The notes: generated from the letters alone by a model not told the origin. A stretch of DNA of 64,000 bases from Anaerolineae bacterium (GCA_023151115.1 JAKLJP010000003.1:282708-346707), one strand, 5' to 3'; shown: positions 1 to 8,742, numbered from the stretch's first letter. Numbers and translations: made by a program.

Positions 1-3000
1 TCAGTTGGCCCAACTGCCGGATCTGGGCGATTTCCGCTTTGATCTGGCCCTGCTCGTCAAACTCGCCCACGGCAAAGGCAATCTGAAACTCCAGCGGCTG
101 GCGGCCCGCTTTGACGTAACCCCGGCCCGGAATTTCGTCAATTTCGGCCGGCGTGCCGCCGACAATGGAGCGGTAGTCGCCCGAATCGGACAGGCGCAGG
201 GTCAGCCGCTCGGTAAAGAGGCTGTAGAGCTTGCTCGACAGCTCGTTGAGGCGGTTGACCGAGATAACAAAGTGCAGGCCGTAAGCTTTGGCCTGGCGAA
301 CCAACAAGACAAAGGCTTCCAGCAGATTGTTCTCGCTGTCCTTCTTGGAGGTATCGCCAAAGGTTTCGATAAATTCCGGGAAGTTATCAATAACCACCAG
401 GATGGCCGGCTCAATCCGGTCGGGGTGGCTGATGTTGTAGTCATACAGGGTCGAGACGCCGACCTCGCTAAACAACTTCTTGCGCTCGTCCACGATGTCG
501 TTCAACTCGCGCAGAATTTGCTGCACCCGCTCCTCGTAGCCGCGCTCGTCGGGCATGATAATCGTGCCGACATGCGGCAGGGCGTTCAGTACCTCCAGGT
601 TACGCCCGCCCAGGTCGAAGATGTGGGCGTGAAACTCGGCCGGTGAGTGGGTGGCAGCCAGGCTAACCACCAGCGAGCGCATAAAGGTAGTTTTGCCCCA
701 GCCCGACGCGCCAAAGAGCACGACATGTCCCTTGGTGAAGTCAACCACCAGGGGCAATTGGCGGGCGTTGTACGGGTCGTCGGCCAGCCCGGCGATGGCC
801 CGCATAGCCGTTTTGCTCCAATCCATGCCGGGCCAGGCCACTTTGCCGGTGAACCAGCGCCGGATAAAGGGGTTCAGGCTGGTAATCCGCTCGAATTGGC
901 CCAGGGTCATCAAATGTTCATACTCTTTATCCAGGTAGGCTTCGACCAGCGGACTGGACATGGTTAGCTTGGTCGGCAGGAAGGGCGGCCAGGGGGTGCG
1001 CGGGGCCTGGCCCTGGAGCAGTTCATTGCACAAATCTACCACCACATCGTAAAACTTGGCCTGCTTGCCGCCCTCGCGCAGTTCGGCGTACTCGTAGTTT
1101 TCGCCGGTGTAGGCCATCTGGATCAGCTCGATGTTTTCGTTGCCCACCTGTAAGTAGCCGCGCCCCGGCATACCGTTGGGCAAAAAGGCGGCGTCGGAGC
1201 GGCGCAGCATTTCGCGGCTGGTATCTACCTGCTCGACCCGCAAGCAGATGCGGAATTTGATATTAGCCCGCATCTGGTCCGACACGCCGGTGGGCCGCTG
1301 CGAAGCCAATAACAGGTTGACCCCTTGTGCCCGGCCGACGCGGGTGATGCTGTCGAGTTCATCCTTAAATTCCGGGTTGTCGGTAATCATTTCGGCGTAT
1401 TCGTCAATGATGATGTACAGGTGCGGGTACGGCTCGTTGGTCAAATGCAGCCCTTTGGCCCGGTACTCGACAATATCTTTGGTGCCGGTGTCGGCGTTGA
1501 GCTTCTGGCGGCGCTGCATTTCGGCGTTGATGGCGGTGAAAAAGCGCTTGACCGCCGACTTGTTGAGGTTGGTCACAATATCAATGCAGTGGGGCAAATC
1601 ACGGAAGGGCTGGAACGCGCCGCCGCCTTTGTAATCCACCAGCACAAAGTTCAACACGCTGGGGTCGTAATTCAGAGCCAGACCGACAATCAGAGTCATC
1701 AACAACTCGGATTTACCGGCCCCGGTCCCCCCGGCGACCATACCATGCACGCCATCTTTTTTGGCCTCGAAGTGCATTTCGCGCAGGCGGTTGCCGGAAA
1801 CGACCCCGATGGTCACTTTGAGCCAGTCGGCCAGTTCCGGCTTGAGGCTGTCCTGCCAATTTTGGGCCGTGCGTTGCCTTAATTGGTCCACAAATGTCTC
1901 GTTCAACTCCAGGTTGAGTTTGCGGGCCAGGATTTGCTTGAACAGGATCGAGCGGGGCAGGGCGTCCACCCGCACCGGCTTTTTGTACACGTAACCGGTG
2001 CTGGTAATAAAATCTTGCATGCTCTGGGCGTACTGTTCCAGCTCTTTAGTTTCATTGGCGTCGCGGGCCAGGTCAATCGGCTGGGCAATCTGGAAGGTGA
2101 GGGGCAGATGTCCAATCTTTACGTAACCCCGGCCCGGCACATCGCCAATATCGCCCACCTGCCCGCCGACGATGGCGCGGTACTCGGTCGGGTCGGCCAG
2201 CTTCAGGGTCAGCCGCTCGGTGAAGAGGCTTTGCAACTGGCTTGACAGCACAACGGGCTGACTGACCGTAATCACAAAATGGATGCCGTAGGGTTTGGCC
2301 TGCCGCGCCAACCCGACAAACTTATCAAAAACCGTTTCGACATCGCTCTCAGCGTCGCCGCCAAAGGTTTCTTTGAACTCGATAAAGTTGTCAATACAGA
2401 CCACAATGGCCGGCAGAGGCGTGGTGGGGTGGGTATCGTTGTATTTGTACAGGTCGGGCACGCCGGCATTGTAGAGAATGGTCTTGCGCTGCTCAACGAT
2501 GTCATCCAATTCGCGCAGCAGTTGCTCAACCCGCTCCTCGTAGCCTTCGGCGTCGGGGATGATGACCGAGCCGACGTGGGGCAGGTTTTCCAGCACACCC
2601 AGGTTGCGCCCGCCCAAATCCAGTATGTAAACGTGGAGGTGGTTGGGCGAATGGGTGGCGGTGAGGCTGACCACCAGGGTCCGAATAAAGGTGGTTTTGC
2701 CCCAGCCCGACGCGCCAAAAAGAGAGACATGGCCGCGCGGCAAATCAATGACCAGGGGCAACTGCTTGGCCGCGTAGGGGTTGTCCACCAGGCCGACCAC
2801 CGGGCGCAAAGCGTAATTCTCCCAATCCTGTTTTTCCAGCCAGCCGACTTCACCGTTCAACCATTTGTTGACCCCCGGATTCAGGGTCAGGGCAATGTCC
2901 GGCTTCTGGCCGAGCATAATTTTGTCTACATCAATCAGGTACTCTTCGGAGGTGACGGCAGGAATCGTTTGGTCGGGCGAGACTAATAATTCGGACAGCG

Positions 3001-5503
3001 ACAGGCGGTTCGGCAGAAAGTCAGGCCAGGGAGCGCGCTGTTTCTCGATGCCGTGCTCGCGGGCCATTTTGCCGAGCATAGCCACGATAGCCTTGTATAG
3101 TTCGGGCGGCTCCTGATCCTGCGAGGCGTCATAAAGGTCACCCCGGTCCGGCCAGATAACCCTGGCTTGGGGAGTGCGGTTGGGGTCAACCACTTTGTCG
3201 CCGGTGTAGGCGGTCTGAATCAGTTCGATTTCATCATTGCCCACCTGCAAATAGCCCCGGCCGGGAATATCGGTGGGCAGGAAGGCGGCGTCGGAACGGC
3301 GCAGCATTTCACGGCTTTCGCCCGACGTTTCCACCCGCAAACAGATGCGGAACTTGATATTGGAACGCATCTGGTCGGTGACGCCGCTGGGCCGCTGGGC
3401 CGCCAAAATGAGCGAGACACCCTGCGCCCGGCCCACGCGGGTGATGCTTTCCAGTTGCCCTTTGAACTCGGCCCGATCGGCAATCATTTCGGCAAATTCG
3501 TCAATGATGATAAACAGGTAGGGGTAGGGGTGGTAGGTTTCGTGCAGCCCCTTCTGGCGATAGTCCACAATGTTTTTGGTCTCAGTTTCGGCGTTGAGGG
3601 CCTGGCGGCGCTGCATTTCCGACTGGATGGCGGTGAACATGCGGGTTACGCCTTCGCCTTGCAGGTTGGTGATGATGTCCACGCAGTGGGGCAGGTCTTC
3701 AAACCCTTTGAACGCGCCGCCGCCTTTGTAATCCACCAGCACAAAGTTGAGCACGGTCGGGTCGTAAGTAACGGACAGGCCGGTGATGAGCGAAATCAAT
3801 AACTCCGACTTGCCGGAGCCGGTGCTGCCGGCGATCATACCATGCACGCCGTCGCGCTTGGCCGAAAAGACCATCGTGCGGGGTTTGTTGCCCGACATCA
3901 TGCCGATTTTGCAGCGCAGCCAGTTGGCGTACTTCGGCTTGACGCTGTCCTGCCATTTTTTCCATGTATCGTCCTGCAGGTCCAGGATTGATTTATAGCC
4001 CATGAAATCGAGGAAAGGCACGGTGCGGGTCAGGTTGGCCCCAAAGCTCTCGCGGATGCGCAACTGGGCTAACTGTTTGGTCAGAATGGTCATTTCGTCG
4101 GGCCGGGTGACGTAATCGGCCTCGCCGACATAGCGGAAGGAGTTGACCCCTACTTCGGAATAACGGAAATGAAGCTTCTGGCTCTGCTCGATTTTGCTGT
4201 TGGTGGCCGGCGTCGTCCGTTCCATTTCGATGACGCCGGTGCAGCCGCTGGGCACTTTGCTGCGTTCGGGCACCAAAAAGATGACCGCCGCGCCCAACTG
4301 CGCGCCCTCTTCCAGCAGAATGGAGATGGCTGCGTCGGAGGTCAGGTTGCCCAGCGGGGATTTTTCGTCGTAAATCGAGTCGAGCAGGTCTACCACCACC
4401 AGCAGGAAGGGCAGGGTTGGGTCAGCGCCGCCCTGGTTCTCGTCGCGCTCCTGCAAACGGATTTTGCGTTGGGCCAACAGCTTACGAATGCCTTCCAGGT
4501 ATTGGCCTAAAGCGCCTTCCTCATCGTCGTCAAAGCCTTTTTCCGTTTTGTCTTCTTTGATGTCCTCGAGAAAGCACAGGTATTGGCTCAGGTCGTCCTT
4601 TTGACTGTGCGGTACAGCCTCAGCCCAGGCCCACTCTTTTTTACTGGCGGCCAAAAGGTACAGCTTCGCGTCACTCGGCGCGTGGAAAACCAGGTAATGG
4701 GCGAGCATAGCCCGCGTGTAGGCATAAACCGACTGCGGTTCGCCGGCAATGCCCAGGGCGTGCGTCACCGGGGTGCGGTTGGCCTGGGCTTCTTTCCGCT
4801 CTTTCTCCTCGTCGTCTTCTTCGTCTTCTTCTTTTTTGTCCACGTGAGGGGTACGCAGAGAAATAATAACCGGGATATCGGAGACAAATTGGGAGTCTTC
4901 TTCCAACTTCATGGCTTCGCGGACTTGATAATCCTCAAAGTTTTCCACGTCGCCCAAAACATAGGTAACGGTGGAGGGTAGGCTGCCCATGCCCAGGCGT
5001 ACTACCCCAAAATCGTCATCTGAAACCCGCCGTTCCCACAAGCGGGCCTCGGAGCGGAGAGTCCGTTCCGGTTTTTCCACTTCGGCGCGGGCGTTGTGAA
5101 CGATGCGAAAGGTGGTCAGGCGGTCGGGGTAGTTGTAGCGGTAAAAGCGGCGCTGCATGTCGTGCTGGATGTTCATCTCTTTGGTCAGCTCGATGATGCG
5201 CTCCGAATAGGCTTTTTCGATTTCGGCCTGGCGCTGCTTTTCCTGACGATAACTGTAGATGGAAAAACCCACTGAAGCCAGCACCGACAAAGCCATGGGC
5301 AGGATAAATAGGGGGTTTCGCCCGCCTCCGCCCAGGGTGCCTATCAGAATATAGCCGACAATGGTCAGCAGGGGAAGTCCCACTTGCAGCAATCGGGCGT
5401 TACCCTGTTCTTCTTTTTCCGGGGGCTTGGGGATTTCGATTTGGTCAAAGGGTAACTCCGGCTGGATGCGAGGAGGCCGGTCAATATAAATTGGTTCGTT
5501 CAT
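1..5503 (-). CDS. eccC: EccC-like type VII secretion ATPase with four FtsK/SpoIIIE domains (partial, runs off the left edge)
   Basis: One open frame runs from ATG 5503 to the window edge (at least 1834 codons, no stop). The N-terminus is EccC-like: a Pro-rich start, then two membrane segments around residues 38-80, then a cytoplasmic region with RLWERR. Four P-loops lie in the same frame: GSTGSGKS (about residue 559), GASGWGKT (about 931), GGTGAGKS (about 1258) and GASGWGKT (about 1599). Domains 1 and 3 are near-copies of each other (VLVDYKGGGAF, Walker B IIIDEF/IIIDEY). Domains 2 and 4 are also near-copies (ILDLGGRN/IFDLGGRN) but have IDNF at Walker B, so they lack the catalytic Glu. Known EccC/EssC proteins usually have three ATPase domains; here a D1-D2 unit of about 700 residues seems duplicated. 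No FHA domain is seen at the N-terminus. It would be the hexameric motor of a type VII-like secretion system. A weak AGGAA precedes the start. Confidence 0.9.
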   Translation of the reverse strand, partial: MNEPIYIDRPPRIQPELPFDQIEIPKPPEKEEQGNARLLQVGLPLLTIVGYILIGTLGGGGRNPLFILPMALSVLASVGFSIYSYRQEKQRQAEIEKAYSERIIELTKEMNIQHDMQRRFYRYNYPDRLTTFRIVHNARAEVEKPERTLRSEARLWERRVSDDDFGVVRLGMGSLPSTVTYVLGDVENFEDYQVREAMKLEEDSQFVSDIPVIISLRTPHVDKKEEDEEDDEEKERKEAQANRTPVTHALGIAGEPQSVYAYTRAMLAHYLVFHAPSDAKLYLLAASKKEWAWAEAVPHSQKDDLSQYLCFLEDIKEDKTEKGFDDDEEGALGQYLEGIRKLLAQRKIRLQERDENQGGADPTLPFLLVVVDLLDSIYDEKSPLGNLTSDAAISILLEEGAQLGAAVIFLVPERSKVPSGCTGVIEMERTTPATNSKIEQSQKLHFRYSEVGVNSFRYVGEADYVTRPDEMTILTKQLAQLRIRESFGANLTRTVPFLDFMGYKSILDLQDDTWKKWQDSVKPKYANWLRCKIGMMSGNKPRTMVFSAKRDGVHGMIAGSTGSGKSELLISLITGLSVTYDPTVLNFVLVDYKGGGAFKGFEDLPHCVDIITNLQGEGVTRMFTAIQSEMQRRQALNAETETKNIVDYRQKGLHETYHPYPYLFIIIDEFAEMIADRAEFKGQLESITRVGRAQGVSLILAAQRPSGVTDQMRSNIKFRICLRVETSGESREMLRRSDAAFLPTDIPGRGYLQVGNDEIELIQTAYTGDKVVDPNRTPQARVIWPDRGDLYDASQDQEPPELYKAIVAMLGKMAREHGIEKQRAPWPDFLPNRLSLSELLVSPDQTIPAVTSEEYLIDVDKIMLGQKPDIALTLNPGVNKWLNGEVGWLEKQDWENYALRPVVGLVDNPYAAKQLPLVIDLPRGHVSLFGASGWGKTTFIRTLVVSLTATHSPNHLHVYILDLGGRNLGVLENLPHVGSVIIPDAEGYEERVEQLLRELDDIVEQRKTILYNAGVPDLYKYNDTHPTTPLPAIVVCIDNFIEFKETFGGDAESDVETVFDKFVGLARQAKPYGIHFVITVSQPVVLSSQLQSLFTERLTLKLADPTEYRAIVGGQVGDIGDVPGRGYVKIGHLPLTFQIAQPIDLARDANETKELEQYAQSMQDFITSTGYVYKKPVRVDALPRSILFKQILARKLNLELNETFVDQLRQRTAQNWQDSLKPELADWLKVTIGVVSGNRLREMHFEAKKDGVHGMVAGGTGAGKSELLMTLIVGLALNYDPSVLNFVLVDYKGGGAFQPFRDLPHCIDIVTNLNKSAVKRFFTAINAEMQRRQKLNADTGTKDIVEYRAKGLHLTNEPYPHLYIIIDEYAEMITDNPEFKDELDSITRVGRAQGVNLLLASQRPTGVSDQMRANIKFRICLRVEQVDTSREMLRRSDAAFLPNGMPGRGYLQVGNENIELIQMAYTGENYEYAELREGGKQAKFYDVVVDLCNELLQGQAPRTPWPPFLPTKLTMSSPLVEAYLDKEYEHLMTLGQFERITSLNPFIRRWFTGKVAWPGMDWSKTAMRAIAGLADDPYNARQLPLVVDFTKGHVVLFGASGWGKTTFMRSLVVSLAATHSPAEFHAHIFDLGGRNLEVLNALPHVGTIIMPDERGYEERVQQILRELNDIVDERKKLFSEVGVSTLYDYNISHPDRIEPAILVVIDNFPEFIETFGDTSKKDSENNLLEAFVLLVRQAKAYGLHFVISVNRLNELSSKLYSLFTERLTLRLSDSGDYRSIVGGTPAEIDEIPGRGYVKAGRQPLEFQIAFAVGEFDEQGQIKAEIAQIRQLGQL

Positions 5504-5526
5504 GCGCTCATTCCTAAAATTTTAAC

Positions 5527-5555
5527 TTGACATGTCCCCAAAATGAAGGTAGTGT
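5527..5555 (+). promoter_or_regulatory. candidate sigma-70-type promoter for the pseudokinase gene
   Basis: A perfect -35 TTGACA (5527-5532) is followed by a 17-nt spacer and a poor -10, TAGTGT (5550-5555). It points rightwards into the palindromic repeat and then the pseudokinase gene, and lies just upstream of the divergent EccC-like gene. The -10 match is only 3 of 6, so this is tentative. Confidence 0.35.
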
Positions 5556-5583
5556 AATGCGCAGCAAGAAATGTTTTTACAAA

Positions 5584-5728
5584 TACAGCAGAGTAACTAC
5601 TCTCCCCCATGTCATTTCGAGGCTGAAAGCCGAGAAATCTCTGAGACGGCTGGCTGTAAACTACGGATTAGAAGATTTCTCGCTCCTAACGTCGCTCGAA
5701 ATGACATAGCTGAGTAGTTATACAGCAG
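5584..5728. repeat. MITE-like palindromic repeat (TCATTTCGAG family)
   Basis: The ends are inverted copies: taactactc near 5594-5602 pairs with gagtagtta at 5712-5720. Further in, TGTCATTTCGAG (5610-5621) pairs with CTCGAAATGACA (5695-5706), and GAGAAATCT pairs with AGATTTCTC. The unit can fold into a long hairpin. A 60-codon ORF across it looks spurious. A relative with the same plan lies at 59774-59855. The repeat sits between the EccC-like gene and the pseudokinase gene and may be transcribed in the latter's leader. Confidence 0.7.
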
Positions 5729-5749
5729 GAACTGTGGGGGGTAAAGTCC

Positions 5750-6844
5750 ATGAAACACGTTTGTCTTTTGTGCGAACGCACCTCGCCCGATAGTAATCTG
5801 TACTGCCAGGAAACCTACTGCCCGGCCGAAATGTCGCCCAGTATTCTGGGTTATGGCGAGTGGATTGGCGATATTGAAATCATCAAGCCGGTCATCGTGT
5901 TACGCTCGGCGGTGCTGTATGAGGCTACCCATCAAAAGAAAAAGGTTTTCTTGAAGGTGGCCCATCCGGGCACTGAGAATAAAGAAAGGCTCAAACGAGA
6001 AGCCGAGTTTTTGCGCGATATTCAACTCAAGAGAACCCAGAGCAAATATTTACCTACCCTGCTGCCGCCTTATGCTAATACTAATCTTAAAGTAGACGCC
6101 TACGGCAAAACCATGCTGCAAGGCCATCTGCTTTACTTTTACCTGTTTGAGCACGTCGAAGGGCAGCCCTTGCGCGACATTATTACCGAAAATCCCCAAC
6201 TGTGGATCAACCACGTCTGCTGGATTGTAATTGGTCTGGCCTATGCTGTTGCCTTTTTGCACAGTAAAGGCATTTATCACTACGGGTTGACTCCCGAAGG
6301 TGTCCTGGTTCGGTTTGATACCGAGCCGAACGTGCCCCGTGTGCTGCTGTTCGATTTGGGTATCGTCAGCGATGCCCAGAACCTCAACGCCAACTGGTAC
6401 CCCTTTTTCGTCCCCCCGGCTTACACCGCCCCGGAACTGACCAGCAACGGCAAAGTTCGCCCCGAATATGCCACCGATGTTTACGGTTTGGGCTTGATCT
6501 TGTATGAACTGCTGGTGGGTGAACCGGCTTTTACTTTTAAGCTACAGAGCGATACTGAAGTTTACCGGACGGTGCAGCGCAATCGCCTGGTCAGGATGAC
6601 GCGGGTTGAAGATGTGAAAACCGTGGCCGATATTGCTATCCAGGCAGTTGACCCACAAATTACACGCCGCCAACAAGATGCTACGGTACTGGCTAAACAA
6701 CTGCTGGGGTATTTTGGCGAATTACCCGGTGAAAAGAAGAGCCGGTGGCCAACCACCAAGACCATTATGGTGGTGGTGGCCGCTTTGCTGGCCATTGCTT
6801 TTTTGCTGGCGGTGGTGATTTCGCTCAATAATTTTGCGGCCTGA
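5750..6844 (+). CDS. membrane-anchored zinc-ribbon pseudokinase, EssB/YukC-like in plan
   Basis: This 364-residue protein begins with a zinc-ribbon-like Cys set (C5, C8, C19, C24). A protein-kinase fold follows: VFLK (K69), a Glu-containing helix near residue 84, HYGLTPEG at 177-184, FDLG (D202) and YTAPE. The catalytic HRD Asp is replaced by Gly (HYG, G179) and the metal-binding Asn by Gly, so phosphotransfer is unlikely. One transmembrane helix lies at about residues 338-358, with a very short tail. In Ess-type secretion systems EssB/YukC is a membrane pseudokinase that contacts the EssC ATPase. This gene sits between an EccC-like ATPase and four WXG100-like genes, so an equivalent role is a reasonable inference. 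Unlike EssB it has no large extracellular domain. Its N-terminal Cys pattern resembles that of the active kinase at 14527-16212. Confidence 0.8.
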   Translation: MKHVCLLCERTSPDSNLYCQETYCPAEMSPSILGYGEWIGDIEIIKPVIVLRSAVLYEATHQKKKVFLKVAHPGTENKERLKREAEFLRDIQLKRTQSKYLPTLLPPYANTNLKVDAYGKTMLQGHLLYFYLFEHVEGQPLRDIITENPQLWINHVCWIVIGLAYAVAFLHSKGIYHYGLTPEGVLVRFDTEPNVPRVLLFDLGIVSDAQNLNANWYPFFVPPAYTAPELTSNGKVRPEYATDVYGLGLILYELLVGEPAFTFKLQSDTEVYRTVQRNRLVRMTRVEDVKTVADIAIQAVDPQITRRQQDATVLAKQLLGYFGELPGEKKSRWPTTKTIMVVVAALLAIAFLLAVVISLNNFAA

Positions 6845-6861
6845 TCTGGCTTAAAAAGAAT

Positions 6862-6901
6862 AGAAAGGTGGATTTGAGCATAGGTTCAAATCCGCCTTTC
6901 T
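6862..6901. terminator. bidirectional intrinsic terminator
   Basis: A stem of about 16 bp (AGAAAGGTGGATTTGA with its complement, one G-T pair) closes a short loop and is followed by T-rich sequence on both strands. It lies between the convergent ends of the pseudokinase gene and the WXG100-like operon. Confidence 0.8.
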
Positions 6902-6927
6902 GTATTTTATCCGTTACGCTTTAAGGA

Positions 6928-7224
6928 TTAATAGAACCGTGTTGCGCCTAAGGCATCGCCCCGCTCATAAGCATCTACCGACTTATTCAAATCCTGCATC
7001 AATTCCCGGCACTTTTCAGCCATCTGCTCGATATGCGGCTTGATCATCTCAATAAATTGGAGCACAATGTAGCCACCCACCAGGCCGATAAAGGCCGTTG
7101 CTTTTAAGAGGGTCGCTAACCCTTCGAGGACCTTGGCTACGGCATCCAAAACTTCGCCAATTGTGCCAAAGCCTTTAGCCATATCCCGCACCGCCGGAAT
7201 ATCCATATATACTTCGTCTGCCAT
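6928..7224 (-). CDS. WXG100-like small helical protein, last gene of the cluster, with YxxxD tail
   Basis: This 98-residue protein is mostly helical, with a hydrophobic central stretch (about residues 38-60) where WXG100 proteins have their turn. No WxG motif is present. The C-terminus carries YERGD, which fits the YxxxD/E export signal known from mycobacterial ESX substrates. It has a clear ribosome site (AGGAGG) and lies 34 bp downstream of the preceding small gene, in one operon with three other WXG100-like genes. Assignment rests on size, context and the tail motif; sequence similarity to the family is weak, so it could be a dedicated chaperone or a membrane-active partner instead. Confidence 0.65.
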   Translation of the reverse strand: MADEVYMDIPAVRDMAKGFGTIGEVLDAVAKVLEGLATLLKATAFIGLVGGYIVLQFIEMIKPHIEQMAEKCRELMQDLNKSVDAYERGDALGATRFY

Positions 7225-7258
7225 ATTTTTCCTCCTGAAGATAAATTGCTACTTGGCC

Positions 7259-7612
7259 TTAGCCTGAATAAATGGCCCCAAAGACATCGGCCAAACCATT
7301 GATTTTGCTGTTGACCTGCTCATCAGCCTGGTCAATGACATCGCAGGCATGCTGCAAGTTTTTATGCATGGTGGTGATGTGATCCGCCACCCGCCCCACA
7401 CCGGGGATCATCAGGCTGGATACTTCTTCGACAAAGGCGTCGGCCCCATCGCCTACCCAAATACCGCCCATAACTGCCTGGACAAACCCGCGCATGGGCG
7501 CCAGGGCTTGATCCTGAACCACATTTAACTGCTGCATCAACTGCGACAGCACACCTTGAACAACTTTCCGGGCAAAACGAATTAAAGCTCTTTTAATAGC
7601 ACCGAATGGCAT
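7259..7612 (-). CDS. WXG100-like protein with WVG motif
   Basis: This 117-residue protein is longer than the usual 95-105. An N-terminal basic, amphipathic helix precedes the typical helix-turn-helix core. The turn reads GGIWVGDGADAF, which matches the WxG-x-GAxxF pattern of the ESAT-6/WXG100 family. The gene has a strong ribosome site (AAGGAGAG) and lies 19 bp after the upstream WXG100-like gene. It is a likely secreted partner of the EccC-like motor. No YxxxD tail is visible, so it may be exported as a heterodimer with another member of the cluster. Confidence 0.8.
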   Translation of the reverse strand: MPFGAIKRALIRFARKVVQGVLSQLMQQLNVVQDQALAPMRGFVQAVMGGIWVGDGADAFVEEVSSLMIPGVGRVADHITTMHKNLQHACDVIDQADEQVNSKINGLADVFGAIYSG

Positions 7613-7631
7613 AATTGACTCTCCTTAGCGC

Positions 7632-7925
7632 TTAAAACTTGCTGGCAGATGTTCGATCCGCCTGCTGCATGTAATCTATGGCTTTTTGCACGTCGCCGGC
7701 CAGCTCTTGAAATTTGTCGTTGAGCCGGCTAATAGCCGGGCAGAGCTTGCTACGAATGGCGTCGGTGAACGCTTCGCCGCCTCGACCGAGTAAAGCCCCA
7801 TCTTCGAGGGTGTTGGCAATGCCCTGCATCTCCTGCATCGTATTTTCCAACTGCTCCACACCCTGCTCAAAGATGCGGATCATATCCTCGGCAGTTGCAT
7901 AAACAAGTTTAATTTCATCCGTCAT
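7632..7925 (-). CDS. WXG100-like protein with LLG variant motif
   Basis: A 97-residue, almost wholly helical protein. The turn reads GALLGRGGEAF, the WXG100 pattern with Trp replaced by Leu, as in LXG-like variants. The second helix continues into a tail ending YMQQAD, near to but not exactly a YxxxD signal. The ribosome site AGGAG is well placed. It is the second gene of the four-gene small-protein operon, 44 bp after the first. It probably forms a four-helix bundle with one of its neighbours, as known for ESAT-6/CFP-10-type pairs (inference). Confidence 0.8.
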   Translation of the reverse strand: MTDEIKLVYATAEDMIRIFEQGVEQLENTMQEMQGIANTLEDGALLGRGGEAFTDAIRSKLCPAISRLNDKFQELAGDVQKAIDYMQQADRTSASKF

Positions 7926-7969
7926 AATTGTCTCCTGTTATCTTAAATAGGCTTAGAAACGATCACTTT

Positions 7970-8272
7970 TTAGGTGCCAACCCGGAAGGGGGAGGCGGCC
8001 TCATCTTCCGCTTGCTGCACGGTCTCGATTACCTCTTTGGTAACCCGATTGGCTTCTTCTAAAGCCTGTTGCAACCGCTGAACAGCGGGTAAGATTTCGC
8101 CTTGCATCTCTCTGAAAAAGGCTTCCGACCCGCGCCCAATCCAGTCGGGTTCCAGCTTTTCCATACCGTTTTTGACCTGCTGGAGCATTTGTTGGATTTC
8201 TTCAGATTGGCTGGAAAACTTGTTGGCAACTTGCTCAAGCTGCTCATAATCTGCTTTTATTTCATCGGCCAT
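7970..8272 (-). CDS. WXG100 family protein (ESAT-6-like), first gene of the operon
   Basis: A 100-residue helical protein and the clearest family member here: the turn reads DWIGRGSEAFF with the Trp-x-Gly motif at about residues 43-45 and the expected AF. The N-terminal helix is rich in Gln and Glu. The start follows AAGGAG at normal spacing. It opens the operon of four WXG100-like genes on the strand of the EccC-like motor. WXG100 proteins are small secreted dimers of type VII systems and can also act as chaperones or activators of the ATPase. Confidence 0.88.
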   Translation of the reverse strand: MADEIKADYEQLEQVANKFSSQSEEIQQMLQQVKNGMEKLEPDWIGRGSEAFFREMQGEILPAVQRLQQALEEANRVTKEVIETVQQAEDEAASPFRVGT

Positions 8273-8665
8273 AGTGTTAATCTCCTTGTTAAATATAATA
8301 ATTTTTACAATAAAGGATCTAATCCCCCTTGATAAAGGGAGATGTTACCACAAAGTAGATGCGTTTACAGGAGAAATAACGATCAGGGGGTAGAAAAACT
8401 CGCTCCTACCACTTTTCTGGCAGGTATAACCAACAGGGGGGGGAGAGGTTGGTTGTTCCGAAAAGGTAGATACAGATAGCAGCATCGGCTATCCTTTCGG
8501 ATGAGTGGGTGTAGTTACTTTAGCAATTCCAGTATAAAGGAGAAAAAGTTGTTTGTCAATAGGATTGAAAAAAGGATAAGGTAAGCGTATAGCAGTCGGT
8601 CAACTCTCCTGAACACGGTGCTTACGAATGAAGTTATATTTCACTGTTAAAGAACCGTTTGTTAT
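8273..8665. other. intergenic region upstream of the WXG100-like operon
   Basis: No gene is seen. The part next to the operon is AT-rich and should hold its promoter (TATTAT-like boxes near 8295-8310 on the minus strand, no clear -35). A G8 run (8426-8433) is flanked by the inverted words AACCAAC and GTTGGTT. The right part abuts the insertion sequence. Confidence 0.4.
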
Positions 8666-8742
8666 TGAACTCATTTAAACTTTTTCTGAGGAAAAACAGC
8701 CGAATTCAGAAAAATTACTTTTAACATTTTTAACATTGGGTC
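8666..8742 (+). repeat. left terminal inverted repeat of the IS
   Basis: Begins TGAACTCATTTAAAC and matches the reverse complement of 9773-9849 at about 78% without gaps. It is longer than the 15-40 nt usual for IS5 elements. Confidence 0.75.

Noticed and set aside
1..3802. Several 100-235-codon plus-strand frames in the first 4 kb
   Set aside because: All lie opposite the EccC-like gene and repeat in parallel because its domains are duplicated.
5386..5503. N-terminal FHA domains on the secretion motor, as in EssC
   Set aside because: Only about 40 residues precede the first membrane helix, too short for an FHA domain.
5527..5709. 60-codon plus-strand frame before the pseudokinase
   Set aside because: It is entirely composed of a promoter-like segment and the palindromic repeat.
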